From: Phycisphaerales bacterium
GTDB taxonomy: Bacteria > Planctomycetota > Phycisphaerae > UBA1845 > UTPLA1
Direction of reading: 5' to 3'
NCBI GenBank assembly: GCA_020639075.1
Contig: JACKHI010000001.1
Coordinates: 1,364,001-1,428,000, forward strand
DNA length: 64,000 nucleotides
Positions 55,265-63,980 of the stretch are shown here, one piece after another. Numbering within the stretch: position 1 is the stretch's first letter; each line of letters starts with the position of its first letter. A program made the position numbers and the translations under genes. The notes below the pieces were generated by a model. It worked only from the letters and a program-made list of their open reading frames with translations. It was not told the origin of the DNA and did not search any database.

Positions 55265-55662
55265 GGAATTCGCGCCTCCAGCGCCGTTGAGTGGGATGAT
55301 TCGATTTTTCAATTCGCCGAACGACAGGTTGGTTACGCCACAAGGGACGTCGAGGTTCGGTCTCATTCTAAGGTAAGCGAAAGACGAAAGTCACGATTTC
55401 GCACGCGCCAATCGTCGGACTTCAGATGACGACAACCAATTGCCTGTCGCCGCTTCGCCGGGATCGTCAGGATCGCCGGCTGCAATTTGTCGCAATCCGC
55501 ACATGGTCGCATGTCATGCCGAGCCCCCCCGTAGGTGCAGCCATGCAATGCAATTCGATTCCGCTCTAGTTGACCTTCACCGAATAAACGCGTGCGTATG
55601 AAAATCGCCGTGCTACAGACGAGTGTCGCACGGCGATTCAGGCAAGCGCAGGCTCGAACTGC
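55265..55662. other. intergenic region between the ExbBD operon and the M56 gene
   Basis: 398 bp on the outgoing side of the BlaI/M56 operon. It carries that operon's terminator at 55601-55638 and should hold the promoter of the TPR-ExbB operon. A GC-rich stretch around 55440-55550 has small hairpins but no recognised RNA. Confidence 0.45.
55601..55638 (-). terminator. rho-independent terminator of the BlaI/M56 operon
   Basis: Perfect 11-bp arms at 55603-55613 and 55628-55638, with a 14-base loop, followed on the minus strand by a T-run. It is 24 bp past the stop of the M56 gene. Confidence 0.8.
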
Positions 55663-58542
55663 CTATCTCCCCGCCGTCTTTTCGAGGTCCTCGATCTCAT
55701 CAGCGCGCGATTCGAGTTCCTCGGCACGCTGGTACACGCTCTCCAACTGACGTTCAATCTTCGCCGCCCCGGCATGCAGGTCCGCAACCGCCGCCTCAAG
55801 TTCCGAGCGCTCCTTGTCGGAGCTTGCGCGATCCAGGCGGGACTCCATCTCCTCAGCCTTTTCGCGCATTCGCTCGGCCTGTTCGGCCAGTCGATCCGCC
55901 TCTGCCTCGAGCTTTGCTGCCTGTGCTTCCAGCTCCGCCGCGCGCGCACGACTCGATGCCGAGCGGCCCATCAGCTTCCGTAGCGATGCCGCATTCGGCG
56001 CCGCTTGCGCTGCAAGCTCGTACGCGCGAAGAGCTTCTGTGTAATCCCCCAGCGCAGCCGCCGCCCCCGGCGCCGTCGATGCCACCGACCCGATGCCGAT
56101 GCCCGACGAACTCGTCGCCGTCGGTTCGATCAGGCTGAGGAAATCGCGGAACGTCTTTTGAATCAAACCGCCGCCCTGCACGCCAATCTCGTCATCGCCC
56201 GGGTGAACCATGACGGGCACGTCATCCAGCGCCATCAGCTCGGTCAACGCCTCGAGCTTGCCCTTCGAGATGGAGTAGGTCTTAGTATCATCCATGCCGT
56301 TACCAGATATCATCTCCACGAACGCGGCGAACTTGGCCTGGTCGGCCTCATTCGCATGCACCTCGATGCCGCCCGGAACGCTTCGAACGCGCGTCGGTAC
56401 ATCCGATCGAGACATCAGCTTCGTCAGCGCCGCCAGCTTCTCGTCCGGCAGTTGATACGTTCGCACGACAATGCCGTTTGCCATCGGTACCGCCGAGAAA
56501 ACGCTCGGCGCGGATCGGACCCGACTGCCCGAGGCAACCGGCGGGATCGGCGAGGGCGTCCGCGCAACGGGCGCCGGGAATCTCGGGCCCGACCGCGAAG
56601 TGTTGCGCTGCTCGATCAGAACCGAGAGCTTCTCCGATAGCTCGGCCATCTGCCGTTCGAGGCGATCAAGCCGTGCGTCGGCGTCGTGTGCCGGATGCAC
56701 GTCGCCCACCTCGACCAGCGTATCCCAACCGGCATGAGCGTGGGCGTGATCGTCGCCCGCAACCGTCAGCACGACACCGTCATGGGACACAGCCGGATTG
56801 AGCGTGATGATGCGGCCGGAGGAGGGATCCGCGAAGACAACCTCGCCGGTTTGAATTCGATGATCGCCGCTCTCGATAACGATCGCTTCACTCGCGACTG
56901 CCGCATCGTCCACTGGGGCGGCGTGTATGAACTTCACCGGCTCGGCTTCACTCTTGTCCTCCGGCGGGCAGGCCGCGGAACTGGCCGGCATCGAAACCCA
57001 TGCCGCAAGGAACAGGATCGGCATCGCGAAAATTCCCATTGAAAACGCCCTCGGAGAAACACGACTTGTCATCACCATCGTTAACCTCCTTGAAAACCTC
57101 GTCGCCTGGGGCGACATGACACCTACCGCCGGCACCGGCGAGAATCGCCCTTGCTCACTCAAAAACGTTCGCGCCTGTAACAGCGCCGTCGCATACGCGC
57201 GGCGCTCGCGCGGATCCAACCAAGTCACCCATGCGTCGCAAGCGTTTTCGGCCTCGTCTCGTAGACGATGCCGGACCCACCAGACGATTGGATGCCACCA
57301 ATACACAACGCCGATCAAGCAATCGAACCAATGCGTCAGATGATCGCGCCGCCGCAGGTGGGCCAGTTCATGCACGATCACCGCACGTCGACCCGCCGGA
57401 TCCAACTCAGACCACAACGCGATCGGCAGCACGAGCCGCGGCCGCCAGCCGCACACAACCATCGGCGAAACCCGATCATTCACGAAGATCGTCTCAGGCG
57501 GCGTCTTCAAACCGATTGACGATGCGCACGCGCGGACCATAGCACGAACGCCGCGCGGTGCACGCTTCGCCGAACGCAGTCGGAGTTGAAATCGCAGAGT
57601 CGCGATCGCCTTGACCGCAACCAACAGGATCGCGACGCCCAGCCAGAGCGACGCCGGTATCGCCGGCATCGCGCCGATCGAATCCCGCAACCGAATCCAT
57701 GCACCGAACCACTGCCGAATGCTGCGCCTGGCCGATTCCCTGACCGCCATCGGCAACGCACCGCCGGCTCGCGGCGGAATCCCGACAATGCCGATCCGCT
57801 CGCATCCCGCCGGCACCGCCGCCCGACTCGTCGTCTCATCGGGCACGCAGGCCTCGGAAACACGATCCAAGGCGCTTGCGGTCTGTATCTCCGACACCGA
57901 CGTCGGCGACACACTCCCGCAACCAGGTTCGATGGCTGTAAATAAGGGTGACGATTGCCCGACCGAGTCATGCGCCGCAACTGGAAGGGACGGCGCATGC
58001 CCGTCCGGCCGGACAATCGTCATGGGTGGAGTGGGGGCCGGTTCGTCCGACAGTTCGATCACATCGAGCGTCGGCACTGCTTCAATTTCATCAAGGACGC
58101 GCGAATCGGCGTAGACCGTCGTTTCAACGGGGGAAGCCGTCGCGTTCGTATCATCCGCAGGCTCGCACAAGCGAGTCATCCCATCGGTTTGACGAGACAA
58201 GACCGCCGCGCTCTCGAAATCGCCGTCGCAGTCCGCAGTCGAACGCGACTCGAACCTCGCCGATTTCGACTCGGCGATCATCGGGCGTGAGTCCATCACA
58301 AGACTTGGCGTGGCCGCCGCTGCGGCGTCATCGTCGTCCGCTTCATCGATAGTGCGTAGCGCCATCGGCGGCAGCAACACGGCGGCGAACAGCCAGATCA
58401 GGGCGCCGAGCCACAAGGCATGCCGCGTCGCAGGTCGGCGAACGCCCCATCGAACGATCGCCCAGACGATCAACGCCATTGGGACGACCGCAAGACCGTT
58501 GCGCCACAGCGCCTGCGTCCACCATGTGATCCAGTCAGTCAC
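55663..58542 (-). CDS. M56 (BlaR1/MecR1-type) membrane zinc protease with an unusual sensor region
   Basis: 959 residues. Membrane segments are near 17-32, 44-60, 298-317 and 502-520, with a Pro/Ser-rich insertion of about 220 residues between TM2 and TM3. The M56 zinc motif is HELAHLRRRDHLTHW with His391, Glu392 and His395, and the third ligand lies in RDEAENACDAW. The part after TM4 lacks the penicillin-binding sensor domain of BlaR1. Instead it has two related 50-residue modules (YQLPDEKLAALTKLM...GGIEVHANEADQAKF and YSISKGKLEALTELM...DEIGVQGG) reminiscent of secretin-N/STN units, and a long coiled coil to the end. It is 24 bp after the repressor gene. Confidence 0.88.
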   Translation of the reverse strand: MTDWITWWTQALWRNGLAVVPMALIVWAIVRWGVRRPATRHALWLGALIWLFAAVLLPPMALRTIDEADDDDAAAAATPSLVMDSRPMIAESKSARFESRSTADCDGDFESAAVLSRQTDGMTRLCEPADDTNATASPVETTVYADSRVLDEIEAVPTLDVIELSDEPAPTPPMTIVRPDGHAPSLPVAAHDSVGQSSPLFTAIEPGCGSVSPTSVSEIQTASALDRVSEACVPDETTSRAAVPAGCERIGIVGIPPRAGGALPMAVRESARRSIRQWFGAWIRLRDSIGAMPAIPASLWLGVAILLVAVKAIATLRFQLRLRSAKRAPRGVRAMVRACASSIGLKTPPETIFVNDRVSPMVVCGWRPRLVLPIALWSELDPAGRRAVIVHELAHLRRRDHLTHWFDCLIGVVYWWHPIVWWVRHRLRDEAENACDAWVTWLDPRERRAYATALLQARTFLSEQGRFSPVPAVGVMSPQATRFSRRLTMVMTSRVSPRAFSMGIFAMPILFLAAWVSMPASSAACPPEDKSEAEPVKFIHAAPVDDAAVASEAIVIESGDHRIQTGEVVFADPSSGRIITLNPAVSHDGVVLTVAGDDHAHAHAGWDTLVEVGDVHPAHDADARLDRLERQMAELSEKLSVLIEQRNTSRSGPRFPAPVARTPSPIPPVASGSRVRSAPSVFSAVPMANGIVVRTYQLPDEKLAALTKLMSRSDVPTRVRSVPGGIEVHANEADQAKFAAFVEMISGNGMDDTKTYSISKGKLEALTELMALDDVPVMVHPGDDEIGVQGGGLIQKTFRDFLSLIEPTATSSSGIGIGSVASTAPGAAAALGDYTEALRAYELAAQAAPNAASLRKLMGRSASSRARAAELEAQAAKLEAEADRLAEQAERMREKAEEMESRLDRASSDKERSELEAAVADLHAGAAKIERQLESVYQRAEELESRADEIEDLEKTAGR

Positions 58543-58566
58543 TTCGGATCCCCTGAGAATCGCCGC

Positions 58567-58956
58567 CTATCGCGACTTGTCATCCAGTTCGTCGATCAGC
58601 TTCTGAAGGGCTTCGATGTCTTCACGATTGAGCCGCTGGCTCTTGAGCAGCTGAAGCACCAACGGGCCGGCTGCACCGTCGTACAATTCGTCGACCAAGA
58701 GTCGAAGCCGCTCGCGACGAACCCGATTTCGAGTCAGCGCCGGTCGGTACACATACGCGAGCCCCGACTTGTTGCTGCTGACGACGCCCTTCTGCTCCAT
58801 GCGCGTGAGAAAGGTCAGAACCGTCGTGTAGGCCCAGTCCCGGCCTCGCGAACGCAATGCGTCCAGCACCTGCCGGACCGTACTCGGCCCCGCATCCCAC
58901 AAGACGCGAAGCACTTCCAGCTCCGCCGCACTCAGTTCTTGAGATTTGTCGCCCAA
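58567..58956 (-). CDS. BlaI/MecI/CopY-family transcriptional repressor
   Basis: 129 residues beginning at a TTG at 58956, chosen because GGAGG lies seven bases upstream and no ATG fits. The winged-helix domain has LSAAELEVLRVLWDAGPSTVRQVLDALRSR and WAYTTVLTFLTRMEQKGVV, typical of BlaI. Members repress their own operon and are cleaved when the M56 sensor protease is activated. The operator-like palindrome just upstream fits this. The two genes form one operon. The target signal is likely not a beta-lactam. Confidence 0.93.
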   Translation of the reverse strand: MGDKSQELSAAELEVLRVLWDAGPSTVRQVLDALRSRGRDWAYTTVLTFLTRMEQKGVVSSNKSGLAYVYRPALTRNRVRRERLRLLVDELYDGAAGPLVLQLLKSQRLNREDIEALQKLIDELDDKSR

Positions 58957-58970
58957 CGTCGCACCTCCGA

Positions 58971-58994
58971 CTACATGTGTAGTAGGCTACTACA
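58971..58994. promoter_or_regulatory. BlaI-type operator (TACA-N2-TGTA and larger palindrome)
   Basis: CTACATGTGTAG (58971-58982) contains TACA-TG-TGTA, the core recognised by BlaI/MecI repressors. It overlaps a perfect palindrome of two 8-bp arms around one G, TGTAGTAG at 58978-58985 and CTACTACA at 58987-58994. It lies 15-38 bases before the TTG start, over the expected promoter and ribosome-site region. Confidence 0.65.
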
Positions 58995-59256
58995 TACGTC
59001 GGAGGATGGCAAGGTTTTTTGTTCGCCATTTTTCGACGACGCGTCAATTCGATTGGTTCAGAGAGCGGCCAGGATGATTCGCCGCTCTCTCTGCAGAACG
59101 CCCCGCAATGGGACTTCTTTCGCGTTGCGGGAATATTCGCGAATTTGTCTTGTCAATCGTCGAATCGCGCTCATCGGAGGTTTCTCAAAGCCCATTCCGC
59201 AGAGGATGCGTAACTCGATATTCGCCGTGATGCGCCGCCTGCCGGCGCTTATTCAA

Positions 59257-59294
59257 CAAAAAACCGCCTGCAATCATCGCGATTGCAGGCGGTT
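59257..59294 (-). terminator. rho-independent terminator of the second Cys-rich gene
   Basis: Perfect 14-bp arms, 59262-59275 and 59281-59294, with a 5-base loop. On the minus strand a run of six Ts follows. It lies about 60 bp beyond the stop. Confidence 0.92.
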
Positions 59295-59351
59295 CGATTG
59301 AACGAACTTCTTCGGCGTCACGAGGACCGCCGAGATTGCTTCAGTGCCCGA

Positions 59352-61604
59352 CTATGCGCCAAGTAACGCTGTCACGAACTGACCCACGTCACTCATCGTA
59401 ACGCTGCCCGATCCGTCCATGTCCGCACATCCGCAGTTGCCCGAACCCGTGCTGCCCGAGACCAGGCACTCGCCGAACGACTGCACGTCGCGACCGTCCT
59501 TGGAACCGTCTTCGTTGACGTCGCCTTTCACACCAGCGCACACGAATGGCATCTCCGGGACGTGAAGCGTGGCCGTGATCTCCGTCGGCGTGCCGGGGCG
59601 GAACATGCTCAGCTCGACTTCGCCCATCACCGGCGCAACGTCGGCAGTAAACCAGAATGTGTACATCGTGCCCCATCGCAGGGCGTTCGTATTCTGATTC
59701 TGTGTGAACGTCTGCGGACTCGACCAGGACACGGCGCCCGCGCCGACGCTGGACGTCCAGTCCGTATTGTCATACGGATCGCCCGAATGATAGTCCACGT
59801 CGTGGAAGCCGACATTCGAGATGTTCGCACCCGCCGGAATCGGAACGCTCAACCCATCCGCGCTTCGATGCGAATTGAAATTGAACACGTTGTAGGTGTA
59901 TCGATACAACCCGCCGCCGATGTCATCGACCTTCGAAGCGAAGATGAAGTGGCCTTCCAGCGGCACACCGACTTCGACGATTTCCACCGACGGATCCGGC
60001 ACGTTGACGCCGCCGCCGTGATCGCGCCATGCGTAAATGCCGGGCACACTGGTATTCATGTTACCCTGATACGAAACTTGCATCGCCGCGTCGATCGAGG
60101 CCCGGATGTACGACGCATTGTTCAGTGCGTTGCCCGCTGCCGCGTCATCCGTCGCCACATACATGCCTTCAAGGAAATACAGCGCCCCCGGGAAATTCGC
60201 CGAACTCATGTCGGACTCATGAATCTGCAGACGCCGATCGATCTGGGAGAAGCCGCCGCCAGGGATCAACGGTTCGAATACGCCGGTAAACCCGTTGACG
60301 CCCGAACGGGCCGCCTTGCTCGACTGGCCCGCGTTGAAGCCGGCGCCGTACACATCCAGGCAGCCGGCGCCGAGCATGTTTCCGCCCACGCCGTTGCAGG
60401 ACGGACCGCAGCCGGGTTGTGCGCCGGCACAACACGCCGTTTTCAACCACGCCATACCGATCTGCTGAAGCTGACCGTCGTAGAGCCGATAGGCATTCTC
60501 CGCGAGCCCCGGCGTACCGTCGTTCGTCCAGAACAGGTTTTGATCACCGATGTTGCACGTGTGGCTCCCCATCGTAATGGCGCGGATGCCGCCAACGGCA
60601 CTATGATTGGAAATCGAAAGCGAATCCGAGAGGATCACGTCAGGCCCGATGTCCTCGCACAACGCGGGCGTACAAGGCGTGCCATTGCCGTTGTAGTTTC
60701 CATTCAGCGCCGAACAGCCGAGGGGCGACACGATAACGCACGTGTCGTCCATCAGGCAGCACGAGCCTTCGCAAGTGACGCTCGCGCAATCCGCGCCGGA
60801 TGAATACGTGCCGCTCGCCGCATCGCATTGGGCCTCAGAGAGAATCTGACAGCTCCCGTCCGGATCGCAGCAGGCGCCCGTACACGATACGCTCTCGCAT
60901 TGCTGACCGAAGCTGAAGATCCCGCCCGATGTCGTGCACTCCAACCACGATGTGATCGAACACGTGCCGTCCACCGCGCAACACGCGCTGTCGCACGGGC
61001 TCGGCAAACACGGGAATCCCACGCCCTGGAACACACCGTTCGCCGTCGTGCAGTCGGCTTCGAGGAGCTGTTCGCACGTCATGTTCGGCAGGCAACATGC
61101 GCCGATGGGCGTCGGCGGACCACATTGAATCAGGACCGTCCCGGAACCCTGGTCGGAATTGCTGTTCCAACCGCCGATGCGAATCAGATAGCAGCTTCCC
61201 GCCGTCACGGGCGCCTCGAGCAGCGACGAGAATCCGCTGCATCCGTTACCGTCTTCGTTGCACGCAAGGAATTGAAGATTCGAACAATTGCAGCCGCTGT
61301 AGATCGCGAGATCGCTGTCGTAATTGACCGTGCCGCACGTACTGACTGTCAGCGTGTCCGTGCACGTCGCCGTGTACTCGAACCAGATATCGGCATATGT
61401 CTGGCCGCCGAAATCGCACCCGGGATTCACAGGCCCGTCCGTCGTCGCACCCACCGTACTGAACGGAGTGACGCCGGCGCCGATCGGAATGGCGTTCGCA
61501 CAGTTGTCATTGACAGGCTGCCCAATCGCCGGCGCCGCGCCCGACAACAGCACGACCCCGCCCCACAACCATGTGAGACTGCACCTCGACCACGAAGTCT
61601 TCAT
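59352..61604 (-). CDS. secreted Cys-rich GACC-module protein with dockerin-like C-terminus
   Basis: 750 residues with a signal peptide (AAPAIGQ) and GGGGAGG nine bases upstream. A PPC-like domain (VNDNCANAIPIGAG...DIWFEYTATCTDTLTVSTCG) is followed by four GACC-type modules (GACC, ACC, GACC, GSCC), then an unrecognised domain of about 330 residues (SNHSAVGGIRAITMGSH, NVFNFNSHRSADGLSVPIP), and a dockerin-like pair, KGDVNEDGSKDGRDVQSF and ADMDGSGSVTMSDVGQF. It is a smaller relative of the giant protein at 31-36 kb. Extracellular; function unknown. Confidence 0.88.
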   Translation of the reverse strand: MKTSWSRCSLTWLWGGVVLLSGAAPAIGQPVNDNCANAIPIGAGVTPFSTVGATTDGPVNPGCDFGGQTYADIWFEYTATCTDTLTVSTCGTVNYDSDLAIYSGCNCSNLQFLACNEDGNGCSGFSSLLEAPVTAGSCYLIRIGGWNSNSDQGSGTVLIQCGPPTPIGACCLPNMTCEQLLEADCTTANGVFQGVGFPCLPSPCDSACCAVDGTCSITSWLECTTSGGIFSFGQQCESVSCTGACCDPDGSCQILSEAQCDAASGTYSSGADCASVTCEGSCCLMDDTCVIVSPLGCSALNGNYNGNGTPCTPALCEDIGPDVILSDSLSISNHSAVGGIRAITMGSHTCNIGDQNLFWTNDGTPGLAENAYRLYDGQLQQIGMAWLKTACCAGAQPGCGPSCNGVGGNMLGAGCLDVYGAGFNAGQSSKAARSGVNGFTGVFEPLIPGGGFSQIDRRLQIHESDMSSANFPGALYFLEGMYVATDDAAAGNALNNASYIRASIDAAMQVSYQGNMNTSVPGIYAWRDHGGGVNVPDPSVEIVEVGVPLEGHFIFASKVDDIGGGLYRYTYNVFNFNSHRSADGLSVPIPAGANISNVGFHDVDYHSGDPYDNTDWTSSVGAGAVSWSSPQTFTQNQNTNALRWGTMYTFWFTADVAPVMGEVELSMFRPGTPTEITATLHVPEMPFVCAGVKGDVNEDGSKDGRDVQSFGECLVSGSTGSGNCGCADMDGSGSVTMSDVGQFVTALLGA

Positions 61605-62182
61605 CGATGAAACCTCCCCTATCAGAAGTGAATTTGGCTGCCCGCCGCTACCGATATTACCAGACGCAACCGTGCACGATCAAGAGAATTCGATCCTCGG
61701 TCGTATCGCACCGCCAAACAACGCCGATCGCCCACCTTCAAATCCAGCGTTCTTTTCGAATTCGATGTGCAATCGCGCGTCCGTCCCGCGGCGCAAGAAA
61801 AAGACCGCCATGCGCTGGGCACGGCGGCCGCGAGAGGAGAATCGCCAAACAGGCAAGAACGGGCCTGCAGAGTTTGAAACGTCTGAGTTTCAGACCATTC
61901 AGCCCCTGCTGGGCACTTCTCCCACCCCTCCCCCGCGAGGGTCTCGTATCGACGGCCGCCAACGGCTGATTCGCCGGCTCGGACGTTCGCCTGGAGTTCA
62001 ACTTCTCCCAAACGCCCGAATTTCCCTTTCCACGACCATTATCGTACCAGATTCGACACAATGGAAACAACTGCGATTCGATGTGGACCCCGTGAAAATG
62101 TGCCCCAGAACCTGTGTCGGCAACCGAACATGCCGCCCCTCGCCTTGCCAAAAACCCAGACTCCGATTAAGAGACATCGTCC
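61605..62182. other. divergent intergenic region between the Cys-rich gene and nusB
   Basis: 578 bp. No supportable gene; the reading frames across it are Arg/Pro/Ser rich and have no ribosome sites. Contains a pyrimidine-rich patch near 61916-61945 and small imperfect hairpins near 61868-61895. It must hold the two promoters, but I cannot place them. Confidence 0.4.
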
Positions 62183-62644
62183 ATGATTGACCGACATCAA
62201 GCCCGAATTCTCGCCCTCCAATCGCTCTGCCAGTTCGAAGTCCTCGGTGCGGATTTTCTAGCACAACTCGACGACTTTCTGGCCGACGAGAAGCCCGACG
62301 CGCCCGTTCGCGAATACGCCCGACGCCTCGTGCTCGAAACCCGGGACCGCATGCCGGAGCTCGATGCGGCCCTGCAAACGGTCGCCGACAACTGGGACCT
62401 CAAACGCATGGCGCCGGTCGACCGGAACATCCTCCGCGTCGCCGCTTGCGAGATGAAGACTCAGCCGAACATACCGGCCAAAGTCGCCATTACCGAAGCC
62501 GTCGAAATCGCCAAGGCATTCGGAACGGCGGAGTCCCCGGGCTTCATCAACGGAATCCTCGACGCCGTCCTCAAGAAACACCTGCTGGAACGCGACGACT
62601 CGGAGGAACAAAGCCCGGTCGCCAATGAAGTCCGACCGCAATAA
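62183..62644 (+). CDS. nusB: transcription antitermination factor NusB
   Basis: 153 residues. NusB binds boxA RNA with S10 (NusE) and supports rRNA transcription antitermination. The all-helical pattern is typical: RHQARILALQSLCQFEV at the start, then LETRDRMPELDAALQTVADNWDLKRMAPVDRNILRVAACEM (with the LxxVDRxILRxAxxEM signature) and KVAITEAVEIAKAFGTAESPGFINGILDAV. It is followed by ftsY after 75 bp on the same strand. Confidence 0.95.
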   Translation: MIDRHQARILALQSLCQFEVLGADFLAQLDDFLADEKPDAPVREYARRLVLETRDRMPELDAALQTVADNWDLKRMAPVDRNILRVAACEMKTQPNIPAKVAITEAVEIAKAFGTAESPGFINGILDAVLKKHLLERDDSEEQSPVANEVRPQ

Positions 62645-62697
62645 GATGTGGGCTGCATGCCGCCGGCACGACCTTGGAATACCTGAATCGAAACCTT

Positions 62698-62719
62698 CGA
62701 CTCGCGACTCGTAACTCAC
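62698..62719. repeat. degenerate CGACTC repeat before ftsY
   Basis: 22 bp of repeating ACTC/GACTC units directly abut the ftsY ATG. It resembles the repeats at 45250-45296. It takes the place where a Shine-Dalgarno sequence would be expected. Confidence 0.4.
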
Positions 62720-63634
62720 ATGGGCCTGTTTGACCGATTCAAGAAAGCACTCACGAAGACCCGCGACAAAGTCGTCTCGGGCCTGCGTTCCGTCCTGCCG
62801 TTTGGTCGCCCCATCGACGAGGCTTTGCTCGACGACGTCTATGACACGATGATCACCGACGACTTCGGGCCGAAGACGGCGGACAACCTGATCGCCGCCG
62901 TTCGAAACGCCTGGAAGAAGAAGGAGATTTCCGAGAGCCAGCACATTATCGAATTCCTCAAGAAGAACATCGTCGAACGCTGGCCCGACGACGTACGCCT
63001 CCTCGCCAAAGCTCCGAGCGGGCCGACTGTCGTCCTCGTCGCGGGCATCAACGGCTCAGGTAAGACGACCAGCGTCGCCAAACTCGCCAACCACTTGAAG
63101 AAGAATGGCAAGAAAGTCGTCCTCGCGGCGTGCGACACCTATCGCGCGGCCGCTGTCGCACAACTGACAGAGTGGGCCGGTCGTTGCGGCGTCGACATCG
63201 TGAAACACGACCAAGGCGCAGACCCGGGCGCCGTCGCCTACGATGCGACCGAAGCCGCCATCGCCCGTAACGCGGACATCCTCCTCGTCGACACCGCCGG
63301 CCGTCTCCACACGCAGGACAACCTGATGCGCGAACTCAACAAGATTCAGCGCGTCATTGAGAAGAAGATCCCCGGCGCCCCGCACGAGGTCCTCCTCGTT
63401 CTCGACGCCACGATCGGCCAGAACGCTGTGCAGCAGGCGAAACACTTCAGCGAACACGTGCGCGTTAGCGGCATCATCCTCGCCAAACTCGACGGCAGTG
63501 CCAAAGGCGGAATCGTCGTCGGCATCCGCGACCAACTCGACGTCCCCGTTAAGTACGTCGGCCTCGGCGAACAGATCGACGACATCGAACCCTTCGATCC
63601 GCAGCTCTTCGTCGACGCCCTCTTCGCCGAGTAG
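62720..63634 (+). CDS. ftsY: signal recognition particle receptor FtsY
   Basis: 304 residues. FtsY is the SRP receptor GTPase that docks ribosome-nascent chain complexes at the membrane. After a helical N domain (FDRFKKALTKTRDKVVSGL) come the GTPase motifs: GINGSGKTT at 109-117, DTYRAAAVAQL near 139-149, DTAGR at 191-195, AKLDG in place of TKxD, and the closing GLGEQIDDIEPFDPQLFV. The long acidic A domain of E. coli FtsY is absent, as in many bacteria. There is no clear ribosome site before the ATG. Confidence 0.96.
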   Translation: MGLFDRFKKALTKTRDKVVSGLRSVLPFGRPIDEALLDDVYDTMITDDFGPKTADNLIAAVRNAWKKKEISESQHIIEFLKKNIVERWPDDVRLLAKAPSGPTVVLVAGINGSGKTTSVAKLANHLKKNGKKVVLAACDTYRAAAVAQLTEWAGRCGVDIVKHDQGADPGAVAYDATEAAIARNADILLVDTAGRLHTQDNLMRELNKIQRVIEKKIPGAPHEVLLVLDATIGQNAVQQAKHFSEHVRVSGIILAKLDGSAKGGIVVGIRDQLDVPVKYVGLGEQIDDIEPFDPQLFVDALFAE

Positions 63635-63980
63635 TTTGCTCGTCACCCGTTGATGTCCGCGGCGGTTTTCTGGAACAAACGCTCGCAGTCGCCGAGTCGG
63701 CATTCGCATGGCCGGGGCGATAACACACGCGCGATCGTACGCAGAGACACGGACCAATCCATGGGGGCGTGCACAACCGCACGACTTGATTCGCCTGGCG
63801 AATCTCGGACTCGACGCCGACGGTGCATGACTCGATGGTCCTTCCCCGAAACGTGCTTGCGGACTGGCAACATCCCTTCCCAATCCGCTAAGATATGTGC
63901 TGGCATCTCTTCAAGGGGGATTCCATAACTTCACATCAGGGTCGGGATAGTGGCTTGTTCGGTGGAGGACGACCGGCGGA
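63635..63980. other. intergenic region after ftsY
   Basis: 346 bp without a supportable gene; overlapping frames on both strands are Arg/Ser rich. No clear terminator is found after ftsY. Confidence 0.4.

Larger units (their letters stand above)
58957..59351. other. BlaI operon upstream region
   Basis: 395 bp. It contains the operator (58971-58994), a possible TTGCCA -35 on the minus strand near 59006-59011, and the terminator of the next gene. The rest has no recognised feature. Confidence 0.45.

Noticed and set aside
61607..62011. Frames on both strands in the nusB upstream region
   Set aside because: Arg/Pro/Ser composition, no ribosome sites, no motif.
63643..63928. Overlapping frames on both strands after ftsY
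   Set aside because: Composition is non-protein-like and neither has a ribosome site.
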